Shown here: positions 50,401 through 58,598 of the stretch, in pieces | How positions within the stretch are numbered: the stretch's first letter is position 1 | Layout: each line of letters begins with the position of its first letter | NCBI GenBank assembly: GCA_014385025.1 | Contig: JACRTB010000006.1 | Coordinates: forward strand, 1 to 64,000 | Reading direction: 5' to 3' | Origin: Yanshouia hominis | GTDB taxonomy: Bacteria > Bacillota > Clostridia > Oscillospirales > Ruminococcaceae | DNA length: 64,000 bases | Program-made: the position numbers and the translations under genes | Notes under the pieces: model-generated | The model's database searches: none | The model's input: only the letters and a program-made list of their open reading frames with translations | Told to the model about the DNA's origin: nothing

Positions 50401-51041
50401 ACCGGATGCTCAGGATTCAGGGCGCGGGCGCGGAACGCCTTGACGGCATCCCAGTCGAGCATCTCGCCGAGGTCCTTGTAGTCCCACAGCTCGATCTTCT
50501 GGATCTCATGAGAGGTCCGGAAGCCGTCGAAGAAATGGACGAACGGGACGCGGCCCTTGATGGTCGAGAGATGGGCGACGGCGCCGAGGTCCATCGCCTC
50601 CTGCACGCTCGAAGAGCAGAGGAACGCGAACCCGGTCTGCCGACATGCGTAGATGTCCGAGTGGTCGCCGAAGATCGAAAGGGCATGGGTGGCCAGGGCT
50701 CTTGCCGACACGTTGATGACGCAGGGGAGCAGCTCGCCCGCGATCTTATACATGTTCGGGATCATCAGCAGCAGGCCCTGGGAAGCGGTGTAGGTGGTGG
50801 TCAGGGCGCCGGCCGCCAGAGAGCCGTGCACAGCGCCGGCGGCGCCGCCCTCCGACTGCATCTCACTGATCCGGACAGGCTCGCCGAACAGGTTCTTCCG
50901 GCCGTTCGCGCTCCACACATCGGTAACCTCGGCCATGACCGAAGAAGGGGTGATCGGGTAGATCGCCGCAACCTCGGTAAAGGCATAGGATACATGCGCG
51001 GCAGCGTTGTTGCCGTCCATGGTCTTCATTTGTCTTGCCAT
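47499..51041 (-). CDS. nifJ: Pyruvate:ferredoxin (flavodoxin) oxidoreductase, single-chain
   Basis: An 1180-residue enzyme that turns pyruvate and CoA into acetyl-CoA and CO2 and reduces ferredoxin; a core step of anaerobic metabolism. The N-terminal pyruvate-binding domain begins AAHVSYAFTEVAAIYPITPSS; two [4Fe-4S] motifs lie near residues 692 (CIQCGFCSYVCPHAV) and 750 (DCTGCGSCANVCPG); further Cys (GACAGCGETPY) bind the third cluster; the thiamine-diphosphate site is GDGWSYDIGYGG near residue 970 with ending VFDTEVYSNTGGQSSK. The gene has the most biased, high-expression codon set in the window. The ATG has AAAGGAGGAG upstream, and a near-consensus promoter lies about 80 bp before it. Confidence 0.98.
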   Translation of the reverse strand: MARQMKTMDGNNAAAHVSYAFTEVAAIYPITPSSVMAEVTDVWSANGRKNLFGEPVRISEMQSEGGAAGAVHGSLAAGALTTTYTASQGLLLMIPNMYKIAGELLPCVINVSARALATHALSIFGDHSDIYACRQTGFAFLCSSSVQEAMDLGAVAHLSTIKGRVPFVHFFDGFRTSHEIQKIELWDYKDLGEMLDWDAVKAFRARALNPEHPVLHGSAQNPDIFFQAKEAANPYYDALPAIVEEYMDKVNAKIGTDYKLFNYYGAADAEHVIIAMGSVCETIRETIDYLNAAGGKYGLVTVRLYRPFVPEKLVEVIPDSVKTISVLDRTKEPGSIGEPLFLDVVLGLRESKFGQLPMFSGRYGLGSKDTTPAQIIAVYRNAEKQAKKRFTIGIEDDVTNLSLPIAENPDTAPKGTTSCMFWGLGSDGTVGANKNSIKIIGDHTDMYAQAYFSYDSKKSGGVTVSHLRFGHTPIRSTYLIEKADFVACHNSAYIDKYDMLSALKPGGTFLLSCGWDMEALEKHLPGPVKRYIAENNINFYTIDAVSIAKKIGLGNRLNTILQSAFFKLANIIPIEDAVRFMKDAATKSYGKKGDDVVKQNHDAIDAGVNGMHKVEVPASWKNAGGELVHPVAVGSNQKLVDFVNNIMVPANAQKGDKLPVSALAPYADGTLPQGSAAYEKRGVAVDVPCWMPENCIQCGFCSYVCPHAVIRPVALNAEQAAAAPAEQKLADMTGMPGYKFGITISALDCTGCGSCANVCPGKKGEKALVLKPLESQLGAQKGFAYGTEIEMDQAVLDKFKVETVKGSQFRQPMLEFSGACAGCGETPYAKLVTQLFGDRMYIANATGCSSIWGGSAPSTPYCTNKAGKGPAWGNSLFEDNAEFGYGIFLGQKAIREKLIGKLDALREVSTTASLNDAIDAFMATKDDTKANTACTEALVAELEKAAKAGCEKSAEILSEKDYLAKKAVYIFGGDGWSYDIGYGGLDHVLASGEDVNIVVFDTEVYSNTGGQSSKATPTGAVAQFAAAGKTVKKKDLAGIAMSYGYIYVAQVAMGADYAQTVKAIAEAEAYHGPSLVICYAPCINHGIRGGMSIAQTEIKRAVEAGYWNNFRYDPRLAAEGKNPFQLDSKAPTADYEAFIKNEVRYSSLERSFPDRAKVLFEKARENAASKYDALAKRAEK

Positions 51042-51119
51042 AGTTTTCTCCTCCTTTAAATTTCGGAAAACGGGGCGGTTTTCTGATGAAAACCGTTTCC
51101 GTATTGACCTCCGTTGATC

Positions 51120-51148
51120 ATCCTATCACGATTTTTTGGCTTTGTAAA
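51120..51148 (-). promoter_or_regulatory. nifJ promoter
   Basis: Minus-strand TTTACA (51143-51148) and TAGGAT (51120-51125) with a 17-base spacer. The leader to the start codon is about 70 nt. Confidence 0.78.
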
Positions 51149-51396
51149 GAGAAATTCTTGAATTTGCAGGACCTCTTTCAAATTTGTTTTTCAGTGACGG
51201 AAACCCAGAAAAACCTTTGAAGCGTTTTCAATTTTGGGGGATTTTTTTTGCATTTGTTGATTTGATATTTCACATTCTGAGATCGCGTCTCTGGAAGATC
51301 ATCCCAAATCAGTATCCCCCAAAACGCTCTCCGCAAACGGCCGCCGCAAAGGGAACATCAGGAAAATTCAGGAAACTCCATCCCCTTCCGGGCATG
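51149..51396. other. AT-rich intergenic stretch upstream of nifJ
   Basis: About 250 bp, much richer in A and T than average (runs of T and A around 51180-51260), without a gene. It could hold regulatory sites for nifJ; nothing specific is recognised. Confidence 0.4.
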
Positions 51397-51445
51397 GAAA
51401 AACCCGGGCGGGCGGCTTTGCTGGGCCCCTCGCCCGGGCTTTTCC
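51397..51445 (-). terminator. htrA terminator
   Basis: GAAAAACCCGGGCG (51397-51410) pairs with CGCCCGGGCTTTTC (51431-51444). On the minus strand the right arm ends in a T-run; it lies 34 bases past the htrA stop. Confidence 0.8.
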
Positions 51446-51478
51446 GAAAGAAAAGAGAAAATGAGAAGAATGAGCGGA

Positions 51479-52714
51479 TTATGCGGCCTTTCTGACCGAC
51501 TCGGGCACCTTTTCCTGAAGGGTGACCGATACGGTCTGCTCGCCGCCGTCGCGCAGGATGGTCAGCTCAATCGTTTCGCCCGCCTTGTGCCGGGCGATCT
51601 GAGAGGAAAGCTCCGCGGCGCTCGACACCTCGGCGCCGTCAACCGCGAGAATTCCGTCCCCGATCTTCAGCCCCGCGCGTTCGGCGGCGGAACCGCTGCT
51701 GACGCCGGCGAGGTAGACGCCGTTCTGCGGCACCCGGTAGTAAAAGGCGGTGCGGGAATCGTTGATGTCGATGACCGATACGCCAAGCTCGCCGCGCCCG
51801 GTCACATAGCCGCTGGCAATGAGGTCGTCGGCGACCGCCTTGGCGGTATCGATCGGGATGGCGAAACCGAGGCCCTCGACCCCCACGCCGGAGGATTTCG
51901 CAACGACAATGCCGATCAGTTCGCCGCGGTCGTTAAACAGGCCGCCGCCCGAGTTGCCGGGATTGATGGCCGCGTTGGTCTGCAAAAGGTTCATTGAACG
52001 GTCATCGATGGTGACCTCACGGTTGAGGGCGCTGACGATGCCGTTGGTGACGGTGCCGCCCAGTTCGCCGAGCGGATTGCCGATGGCGATCGTTTCATCC
52101 CCCACCTGCAGCGCGGAGGAGCTGCCGATGACGGCGGCCTGCAGCCCGCCGGCGTCGATCTTGATGACCGCGAGATCGGTTTCAGGATCGGTGCCCACCA
52201 GCGCGGCATCGTAGCTCTCGCCGTTTTTCAGGGTGACGCTGACTTTGGTGGCGTTTTCAATCACATGATTGTTGGTCAGGAGATAGCCGTCCTGCGAGAT
52301 GATCACCCCGCTGCCGGCGGCCTGCCCCGTGACCTGCTGCATAAAGAAGTTGGTCGTCTGCACCTCTGTATTGATGGCCACCACCGAATCGGAGACGGCG
52401 TTGACCACCTGCGAAACGGTCATCGCGCCGGCTGCGCTTTGAGCGGGGGCGCTCACCGCCGGTGCGGCGGCGGGCGCTTCGGCTTGCGCGGCCGGAGCCT
52501 CCGCGCCGCCCCAGAGGGAAAGGGCGAGGAATCCGCCGCCCAGTCCCGCCGCGCCGGAAACCATCAGGCAGGCGCAGAGCAGGGCGGCGGTTTTCAGAGC
52601 GCGGCGGGATCTCTTGGGACGGTGCGCGGCGGGCTGTTCCCAAACCGGAACGGCCTCGGGGACTGTGGGCGTTCCTTCGCGGATTTTATCTTCATCTTGA
52701 TATGGATACATCAT
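51479..52714 (-). CDS. htrA: HtrA/DegP-family serine protease with PDZ domain
   Basis: A 411-residue envelope quality-control protease. It begins in the cytosol (about 38 residues), has one membrane anchor (KTAALLCACLMVSGAAGLGGGFLAL), an Ala/Pro linker, a trypsin-like domain with triad His150 (TNNHVIE), Asp180 (TDLAVIKI) and Ser255 (NPGNSGG), and one C-terminal PDZ domain (about residues 310-400, GVYLAGVSSGSAAERAGLKIGDGILAVDG). HtrA removes misfolded exported proteins and is often induced by envelope stress. Two ATG codons follow GGAGGAATGA; the upstream one is listed. Confidence 0.95.
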   Translation of the reverse strand: MMYPYQDEDKIREGTPTVPEAVPVWEQPAAHRPKRSRRALKTAALLCACLMVSGAAGLGGGFLALSLWGGAEAPAAQAEAPAAAPAVSAPAQSAAGAMTVSQVVNAVSDSVVAINTEVQTTNFFMQQVTGQAAGSGVIISQDGYLLTNNHVIENATKVSVTLKNGESYDAALVGTDPETDLAVIKIDAGGLQAAVIGSSSALQVGDETIAIGNPLGELGGTVTNGIVSALNREVTIDDRSMNLLQTNAAINPGNSGGGLFNDRGELIGIVVAKSSGVGVEGLGFAIPIDTAKAVADDLIASGYVTGRGELGVSVIDINDSRTAFYYRVPQNGVYLAGVSSGSAAERAGLKIGDGILAVDGAEVSSAAELSSQIARHKAGETIELTILRDGGEQTVSVTLQEKVPESVRKAA

Positions 52715-52969
52715 TCATTCCTCCTCAAGTTTTTATTGTGACTTCAGGATACCCGAAAAAATCGAAGATCGTTTGACCGACTTGAAAAGAATCTTGCGAT
52801 ATTTTGGGAAAATGGAATGAAAGCAAAGTGAAAGAATTGTTAATTGCCTTTTCGGACGGCGTGCGGCGGGCGAAAGAGCAGCAGCCCCCGAGCCGGCTGG
52901 ACTGCCAATCGCCGCTTCGGGCGGCGGACATCAGAATGGCGGCATTCCCTCCAACCGCCTGCGTGCGCC

Positions 52970-53123
52970 GCGAAAAGGCAAGCGGAACCGCGCCGTAGGA
53001 AACAGGAGAAGCCGCGCCGAAAAAACCAACCGAAGCCGTACCGGAGGAAACAGGAGAAGCCGCGCCGAAAAAATCAAACGGAGCGCATCCGGGAAGACAG
53101 GCGAAGCCCCGCCGGGAAAGCAA
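52970..53123. repeat. Degenerate 46-48 bp tandem repeats
   Basis: ACAGG[A/C]GAAGCC recurs at about 53002, 53050 and 53097, each with CGCCG[A/G]AAA downstream, and a decayed copy lies before them. The 3.5 units lie between htrA and the antiporter gene and include no coding frame with support. Confidence 0.75.
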
Positions 53124-53154
53124 GCAGGACCGCACCATGACGGCGCGGTCCTGC
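53124..53154 (-). terminator. Possible terminator of the antiporter gene
   Basis: GCAGGACCGC pairs with GCGGTCCTGC around an 11-base loop, 14 bases past the stop. No T-run follows on the minus strand, so it may be only a stabilising hairpin. Confidence 0.5.
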
Positions 53155-53167
53155 GGGGAAAGCAGAT

Positions 53168-54475
53168 TCAGGCTTTGGAAGACGGTCCGTCGTCCGACGG
53201 ATGCGAAAGGCGCTCATGCATATCGAGCAGGGTCTGAGTGGCGCGGTCGAGATCCCGCACCTCCTCGTAGTTGTCGACCAGATCGCTCTGAACGAGGTCA
53301 CTGTAGTCGGAGGCTGTTTTGGCCTTGGGGTAGACCTTCCGCAGCAGAATCGGGGTGACAATAGCGGTGCAGACCACCATCAGGATGATCGGCACCAAAA
53401 AGGTATCATGCATCAATCCGCTGGCAATGCCCTTGTTGGCGACGATCAGCGCGACCTCGCCGCGGGTGATCATGCCGACGCCGATCCGGATTGATTCATC
53501 CTTGGTATAGCCGCAGAGCTTGGCGCCGAGGCCGCAGCCGACAACCTTGGTGAGGATTGCGACAGCGATCAGCAGCACCGAAAGCCAGACAACCGAAAGG
53601 TTCATGTGGGTGAGGTTCACCTTGAGGCCGATGCTCGCAAAGAATACCGGCGACAGGAACATATAGGAAAGAGTTTCGCACCGGGCGGAAACGTAAGTGG
53701 CGCGGGTCGTGTTGGAAATAATCAGGCCGGCAATGAAAGCGCCGGTGATGTCCGCGACGCCGAAAACCGCCTCCGCCAGATAGGCGTAAAAGAAACAGAA
53801 GGCAAGAGAAATCACCGCAAAGCGCTTGCGGTTCCAGGTGGCCGATTCCATCCAGCGCTGGATCAGGCGGTGCAGAAATCCGCCCATCAGCAGGCTCACG
53901 GCAAAGAAAGCGACGACCTTGATGATCACCAGCCAAAGGCTGACCGATTTGTCGGACATTCCGGTGATGAGGGTCAGAAGAATCAGGCCGAGGATATCGT
54001 CAATCAGCGCCGCGCCGAGGATGGCATTGCCCGAGTTGGTCGAAAGCTTTCCCATCTCCTTGAGGGCTTCGACGGTGATCGAAACCGAGGTGGCGGTCAG
54101 AACGGTGCCCACAAACATGTCCTGCAGGAAATTTCCGTCCCCGGCATGGAAGGCGAAAGCCAGCGCGGTTCCGCCGGCAAAGGGGACGATGACGCCGCAG
54201 AGGGCGATGAAAAAGGAGGCCTTGCCGGAACGTTTCAGCTCCTTGATATCGGTCTGCAGGCCCGCGCCGAACATCAGGACAATGACGCCCAGCTCGGCGA
54301 CCGCGCCAAGAAAGTCGCTGGGAGTGACAAGGCCCAAAGCGCTCGGCCCCAGAATCAGACCGCCGATCAGCGCGCCGACCACCTGCGGAAGATCGACCTT
54401 TTTGGTCAGCATGGAAAAGGATTTGGTGATCAGAAGAATGATCGCCACGTCGAAAATAAACTGATAGGATTCCAT
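53168..54475 (-). CDS. Cation:proton antiporter, CPA2/KefB type
   Basis: A 435-residue membrane protein with about 12 helices. The start [24 protein letters not shown], the middle [16 protein letters not shown] and [15 protein letters not shown] (with the paired Asp of the ion path) and [15 protein letters not shown] are characteristic of the CPA2 family. About 50 C-terminal residues are acidic and soluble ([30 protein letters not shown]) and do not form an RCK/TrkA-N domain, so control differs from KefB. It exchanges sodium or potassium for protons. The ATG lies after GGGAGGCAGC. Confidence 0.94.
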   Translation of the reverse strand: MESYQFIFDVAIILLITKSFSMLTKKVDLPQVVGALIGGLILGPSALGLVTPSDFLGAVAELGVIVLMFGAGLQTDIKELKRSGKASFFIALCGVIVPFAGGTALAFAFHAGDGNFLQDMFVGTVLTATSVSITVEALKEMGKLSTNSGNAILGAALIDDILGLILLTLITGMSDKSVSLWLVIIKVVAFFAVSLLMGGFLHRLIQRWMESATWNRKRFAVISLAFCFFYAYLAEAVFGVADITGAFIAGLIISNTTRATYVSARCETLSYMFLSPVFFASIGLKVNLTHMNLSVVWLSVLLIAVAILTKVVGCGLGAKLCGYTKDESIRIGVGMITRGEVALIVANKGIASGLMHDTFLVPIILMVVCTAIVTPILLRKVYPKAKTASDYSDLVQSDLVDNYEEVRDLDRATQTLLDMHERLSHPSDDGPSSKA

Positions 54476-54581
54476 AGAAAAGCTGCCTCCCTGTCAAAAA
54501 AATGAGTATGCCGGCAGCGCGCCCCACAAAGGGAATGTCGTTCGTCGGCGGAAAAAGTTTCGTTTCCTGTTTGGCTTCGCC

Positions 54582-54610
54582 AGTATAGCACCGGCGTCAG
54601 GAAAAATCAA
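54582..54610 (-). promoter_or_regulatory. Antiporter gene promoter
   Basis: Minus-strand TTGATT (54605-54610) and TATACT (54582-54587) with a 17-base spacer and TG-type bases before the -10. The upstream flank (54611-54780) is extremely AT-rich, which could act as an UP element. Confidence 0.82.
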
Positions 54611-54796
54611 CACTTGTCAGTATATTTAACCAAATTTTAATACGATATTTTATGCAAATCGAAAATAATTATGAAAATCGATTTACTATTTAGAAAAAAT
54701 AACAAAAAAACATCAAAAATATGCAAAATAGACCAAATGATTTCCTCGTCTGAGGGCCAAAAAGTATATCGGAATTCCTAAAATGAACGCAAAAGC

Positions 54797-54836
54797 GCGC
54801 CGCAAAACGCAAAAATCTGCATTTTACGGCGCGCCC
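54797..54836. other. GC-clamped hairpin in the AT-rich region
   Basis: GCGCGCCG pairs with CGGCGCGC, enclosing an A/T-rich loop with a smaller GCAAAA/TTTTAC element. Might be a terminator or boundary element; no transcript is known to end here. Confidence 0.4.
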
Positions 54837-54869
54837 ACGAAAGACGCTGACCATCGCCGCAGGAATGGG

Positions 54870-55215
54870 GAGGGGCATCCTGCGGTGTGCCTAAGGGCAT
54901 TGGCTCTTGTCGCAAACTCCCGCGCTCCCGCGCGTACGGGAAGTGTTTATCTTTATCTTATGTCTATATTATATCACCCGCGCTCCCGCGCGTACGGAGA
55001 GGGCATCTTGCGGTGTGCCCGCCAAAGGGCGTTGGCTCTTGCCGCAAACTCCCGCGCTTCCGCGCGTACGGGAAGCGCCGTTATCGGTTGATATCGCCGT
55101 CTCGCCCGAAAAGAAAAGGCCGCGCGCTCCCGCGCGTACGGGCGTACGGGAAGTTGCGAAGGGTATCGTTTGACCCGGTTGAATCCGCACGCTCCCGCGC
55201 GTGCGGGGAAGGGCG
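54870..55215. repeat. Irregular array of a palindrome-like GC-rich element
   Basis: CCCGCGCTCCCGCGCGTACGG (with small changes) recurs at about 54920, 54979, 55051, 55122 and 55188, spaced by 58-72 bp. A longer accompanying block with TGCGGTGTGCC ... GGCTCTTG[T/C]CGCAAACTC occurs twice (about 54882 and 55012). Spacers vary in length and content and are partly repeats themselves. See the rejected list for why this is not called CRISPR. Confidence 0.85.
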
Positions 55216-55249
55216 CCTTGCGGCACCGCCGGCGGCGGAGGTGTTCGGC

Positions 55250-56023
55250 TCAGCGGGCCTCGAGGTCGAGCAGTACCGCCCGCCAGTGAGGGGAAAGCTG
55301 TTCCAGAACAGCTTCGCGCCGCTCAAGCGCGGACGCCATCTGAGCGGCCGGAAGCTGAATCCGTGCGGCGCCGTCGAGCACACGCACCCTGAAATCGGTA
55401 AAGCCCAGCGCAAAGAGGGCGTTTTCGCTCTCCTCGACCTTCCGCAGCAGCGCGGCGGTCAGCGGGGTGCCGGCGGGGACGCGGGTGGCCAGGCAGGCGT
55501 AGGCGGGCTTGTCCCAGGTAAAAAGGCCCGCTTCACGGGAAAGGGACCGCACCTCCGGCTTTCCGATGCCGCAGAGCGCGAGGGGAGAGAGCACCGAAAG
55601 CTCTCTCAGCGCCCGCATTCCCGGCCGGTCGCCCGGGTCGTCGGAGGCATTGGTGCCGTCGATCAGCACCGAAAAGCCGTCGGCGGCCGCCACGGCGGTC
55701 AGCGACGAAAACAGGGCGCGTTTGCAGTGGTAGCAGCGGTCGGCGGGATTGGCGGATACCTCCGGGTTTTCCAAAATATCCTGCTCGAGGACCACGAGGT
55801 CGGCCGCAAGCCCGGCGGCAAGGCGCCTGGCGTCACGCAGCTCAAAGGCGGGCTGAAAGGCGCTGTGCAGATAATAGGCGCGCACCCGGCATCCGCAGGC
55901 GCGGGCGGCATAGAGCAGGTAGGCCGAGTCGGTTCCGCCCGAAAAGGCGAGCGCAACGGCCGGGTGATCGTAAAAGAAGGCGGCAAGGGCCGCCGGGACG
56001 CAGGGCTTTCGGGAACAGGTCAT
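55250..56023 (-). CDS. larE: LarE-family sulfur transferase (ATP pyrophosphatase)
   Basis: A 257-residue PP-loop protein: SGGTDSAYLLY (residues 28-38) binds ATP; Cys97 and Cys100 (DRCYHCKRALF) and Cys177 (KPAYACLATR) are conserved. LarE builds the nickel-pincer cofactor of lactate racemase by giving up sulfur, either from a sacrificial Cys or, in three-Cys forms, from a [4Fe-4S] cluster; the present set fits the latter plan. The larA, larB and larC genes are not in this window, so the cofactor role here is inferred from family only. The ATG at 56023 has AGAGG nine bases upstream; a longer frame reaches into the divergent promoter. Confidence 0.9.
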   Translation of the reverse strand: MTCSRKPCVPAALAAFFYDHPAVALAFSGGTDSAYLLYAARACGCRVRAYYLHSAFQPAFELRDARRLAAGLAADLVVLEQDILENPEVSANPADRCYHCKRALFSSLTAVAAADGFSVLIDGTNASDDPGDRPGMRALRELSVLSPLALCGIGKPEVRSLSREAGLFTWDKPAYACLATRVPAGTPLTAALLRKVEESENALFALGFTDFRVRVLDGAARIQLPAAQMASALERREAVLEQLSPHWRAVLLDLEAR

Positions 56024-56057
56024 GGAACGGACCTCTCTTTCATCTGTGGAATCTTTG

Positions 56058-56086
56058 TTGAGCCGGTGGGAAAGATACCTTATAAT
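56058..56086 (+). promoter_or_regulatory. vanZ-like gene promoter
   Basis: TTGAGC (56058-56063) and TATAAT (56081-56086) with a 17-base spacer, 35 bases before the start codon and divergent from larE. Confidence 0.75.
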
Positions 56087-56120
56087 CAATAAAAGCAACA
56101 ATCCCGGAAGGGGGATGCCC

Positions 56121-56579
56121 ATGAAAAGGGAAACAGCGGCCCGTACCGCGAGCCTGATGCTCTGTCTGGCGGTCTGGGCCTTTATATTCTCCAATTCCAT
56201 GCAGGGCGGCGAGGCGTCGTCTCAGCGCAGCGACGCGGTGATGGCGATGGTGAACCGTGTGCTGGCCGGCGCGGGGGGAGGCCCGGTGGAGTCGTGGGCG
56301 CTGCGCAAGGCCGCTCACTTTGCCGAGTTCGCGGCGCTGGGGGCAAGCCTGATTCTTGCGCTGCGCTGCTGGCTTCCCGGCCTGCCGGTTCGCAGGCAGT
56401 TTCCCCTTGCGTTCACCACCGGCGTTGTTTCCGCGGTGTTCGATGAGACGATCCAGCTTTTTTCACAGGGACGGTCGGCCCGGTTTTCCGACGTGCTGCT
56501 CGATTCCGCGGGGGTGCTCGCCGGAATGCTGGCGGCGGTGCTGTTTCGGCGGCTTCTGCGCCGCTCCCCGCGCGCCTGA
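56121..56579 (+). CDS. VanZ-family membrane protein
   Basis: A 152-residue protein with about four membrane helices and VanZ-family signatures: WAFIFSNSMQGG near the N-terminus, RKAAHFAEFAALGA in the middle and VFDETIQLFSQGRSARFSDVLLDSAG toward the end. In enterococci VanZ gives low-level teicoplanin tolerance; most chromosomal relatives have unknown functions linked to the envelope. The ATG at 56121 has AGGGGG eight bases upstream. It is convergent with rarA. Confidence 0.9.
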   Translation: MKRETAARTASLMLCLAVWAFIFSNSMQGGEASSQRSDAVMAMVNRVLAGAGGGPVESWALRKAAHFAEFAALGASLILALRCWLPGLPVRRQFPLAFTTGVVSAVFDETIQLFSQGRSARFSDVLLDSAGVLAGMLAAVLFRRLLRRSPRA

Positions 56580-56596
56580 CGGCCGGCGGGCGGATT

Positions 56597-57853
56597 TCAG
56601 TCCCTGCCCGCGCGCTGGCGGCGGCGGAATTCCAGCGCGGCCTGCTCGGTCTTATTTTCCCCGAACCGGTAGTAGCGGGCTTCCCTGAGCGGGTCGGGCA
56701 GGTACTGCTGTGCCACCCAGCCGCCGAAATCGTGTGGATACCGGTAGCCGGATGCGTGGCCCAGCTTCTGCGCGCCGCCGTAATGGCCGTCCCGCAGGTG
56801 GTCGGGAACCTCGCCGCCCCGGCCTTCCCGGACGTCCTCCAGGGCGGCGTCAATCGCGCAGATGCCGGTGTTCGACTTGGGGGCGGTGGCCACCAGAATA
56901 ACCGCGTCGGCGAGCGGAATCCGCGCCTCGGGCAGCCCGAGCTGCAGCGCCGAATCGACCGCGGCCTTGACGACCGGCAGGATCTGCGGCCAGGCAAGTC
57001 CCACGTCCTCGGCGGCGCAGACCAGCAGCCTGCGGCAGGCCGAGAGAAGGTCCCCCGCCTCGAGCAGGCGGGCGAGGTAGTGCAGGGCGGCGTTTTCATC
57101 CGAGCCGCGCATCGATTTCTGGAAGGCCGACAGGATGTCGTAATGGGCGTCTCCGTCCCTGTCATAGCGCATGGCGGAGCGCTGGCTGACCTGCCGGGCG
57201 GCGTCAAGGGTTACCCTCTGTTCACCGGAGGCGGCACAGAGCGCCTCGACGGCGTTGAGCGCCTTGCGCACATCCCCCCCGCAGGCGGACGCAATGTATT
57301 CCGCAACCCCATCCTCGAGGGAATAGCGGCTGTCGAAAAGCTCCTCCGCCTTGCCGAAGGCACGCACCACCGCCCGCGCCGTCTCGGCCGGCTCGACCGC
57401 CCGGAACTCAAAGACGGTGCAGCGCGAAAGAATCGCGCCATAGACATAAAAATAGGGATTTTCCGTCGTCGAGGCGATCAGGGTGACGCTGCCATCCTCG
57501 ATCGATTCGAGCAGCGTCTGCTGCTGCTTTTTATTGAGATACTGGATCTCGTCGAGGTAGAGCAGAATGCCGCCGCGTCCATCAAGGGTATCCCGCTGGT
57601 CAAAGACCTCCTTGAGATCGGCGGTGCCGCAGGTGGTTCCGTTGAGTCGGCGCAGCAGCTTGCCGGTCGAGGCGGCGATGATCCGCGCAACGGTTGTTTT
57701 TCCCACGCCGGAGGGGCCGTAAAAGATCAGGTTGGGGATATGCCCGCTTTCGATCAGGCGCCGGAGCACCATTCCCTCTCCGAGCAGATGGCGCTGCCCC
57801 ACCACCTCGTCGAGGCTTTTGGGCCGCAGCGCGTCGGCCAAAGGGGTATTCAT
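56597..57853 (-). CDS. rarA: AAA+ ATPase RarA/MgsA (replication-associated recombination)
   Basis: A 418-residue clamp-loader-like ATPase that acts at stalled replication forks. The N-terminal LADALRPKSLDEVVGQRHLLG, Walker A FYGPSGVGKTT, Walker B LYLDEIQYLN and sensor ASTTENPYF are followed by a C-terminal tetramerisation domain (AFQKSMRGSDENAALHYLARLLEAGD ... PHDFGGWVAQQYLPD). ATG 57853 was preferred because GGAGG stands eight bases upstream; the GTG three codons earlier is weaker. Confidence 0.96.
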   Translation of the reverse strand: MNTPLADALRPKSLDEVVGQRHLLGEGMVLRRLIESGHIPNLIFYGPSGVGKTTVARIIAASTGKLLRRLNGTTCGTADLKEVFDQRDTLDGRGGILLYLDEIQYLNKKQQQTLLESIEDGSVTLIASTTENPYFYVYGAILSRCTVFEFRAVEPAETARAVVRAFGKAEELFDSRYSLEDGVAEYIASACGGDVRKALNAVEALCAASGEQRVTLDAARQVSQRSAMRYDRDGDAHYDILSAFQKSMRGSDENAALHYLARLLEAGDLLSACRRLLVCAAEDVGLAWPQILPVVKAAVDSALQLGLPEARIPLADAVILVATAPKSNTGICAIDAALEDVREGRGGEVPDHLRDGHYGGAQKLGHASGYRYPHDFGGWVAQQYLPDPLREARYYRFGENKTEQAALEFRRRQRAGRD

Positions 57854-57990
57854 CAGATACACCTCCCTTTTGTGCTTTCATTATAACCTGAAACAGAAAG
57901 TTTGTCTATTTTGCGAAGCAAGGGAAGGCGGGGAATTTCTCACCTTTTAAAGGAAAGGATGAAACAAGACTTCCTGAAAGGGGGATTCCC

Positions 57991-58437
57991 ATGAAACGGA
58001 TTCTGAGCTGCTGTCTGATCCTGATTCTGCTGGCCGGATGCGCCCGCCCGCCCGCCTCTTTGCGCACACCGCAGCCCGCGCCTCCGCGGGAGCGGGCTGC
58101 CGCGGATTCCCACCGGGTCGCCGCCTTCCTCATCGAGCCGCTCGGTCTTGAGGGGGATCTCCGGCCACGGGAAGACGCCGAGGCGGGAGAAACGTTCCTC
58201 GCCTCGGTACGGGTGGCCGGCCCCCGGGGAGAGCCGGTCGAGGGGCTGGTTTGCGAAAGCGGAGGGGTACGGGCCGTCACCGACGCCGAGGGCCGCTGCC
58301 TGCTGCCGATGTGCAGCGGCGTTCCGCAGGCGCTTTCCCTCGCCAGCGAGGCCCCCGCGAGGGAGACGCAGTATCTTGTCACCGCCCGGGAGGGAGCCGG
58401 AGAGGAAGAGCTGTTCCTGCTCTGGGCGGCGGTGTGA
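57991..58437 (+). CDS. Small lipoprotein with Ig-like domain
   Basis: A 148-residue lipoprotein: signal peptide with lipobox LLAGC (Cys17), a Pro-rich spacer and an about 90-residue domain whose AGETFLASVRVAGPRGEPVEGLVCESGG ... AVTDAEGRCLLPM is typical of a beta-sandwich (CarboxypepD_reg/Ig-like) fold. The ATG follows AAAGGGGG. Function unknown; it may bind at the envelope. It converges with glyA, with a terminator between them. Confidence 0.78.
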   Translation: MKRILSCCLILILLAGCARPPASLRTPQPAPPRERAAADSHRVAAFLIEPLGLEGDLRPREDAEAGETFLASVRVAGPRGEPVEGLVCESGGVRAVTDAEGRCLLPMCSGVPQALSLASEAPARETQYLVTAREGAGEEELFLLWAAV

Positions 58438-58539
58438 GCAGAGCGGGCTTTGCCGCCCTGCTCGCGGTTCCGCGGCTGAAAGCGGGAACCGCCCGCCTTC
58501 ACCGGCGGAGCGAATGTCTTTATCCGCTGAAGCGGTACA

Positions 58540-58577
58540 AAAGGGGCCGCCGCGAACGAAACCGTTCGCGGCGGCCC
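58540..58577 (-). terminator. glyA terminator
   Basis: GGCCGCCGCGAACG (58545-58558) pairs with CGTTCGCGGCGGCC (58563-58576); on the minus strand it is followed by CCTTTTG, 20 bases past the stop of glyA. Confidence 0.85.
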
Positions 58578-58598
58578 GGCGCTCCCAGGAGGGAGGCT

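Noticed and set aside
47232-51059. 1275-codon open frame on the plus strand opposite nifJ
   Set aside because: Same reason: antisense shadow of a codon-biased GC-rich gene, no family resemblance.
52804-52998. 64-codon frame upstream of htrA
   Set aside because: TTG start without a ribosome binding site; the first half looks protein-like but the rest runs into repeat DNA. Not supportable.
54870-55215. CRISPR array
   Set aside because: Repeats are imperfect, spacing varies from 58 to 72 bp, spacers are partly repeats of each other and there are no cas genes in the window.
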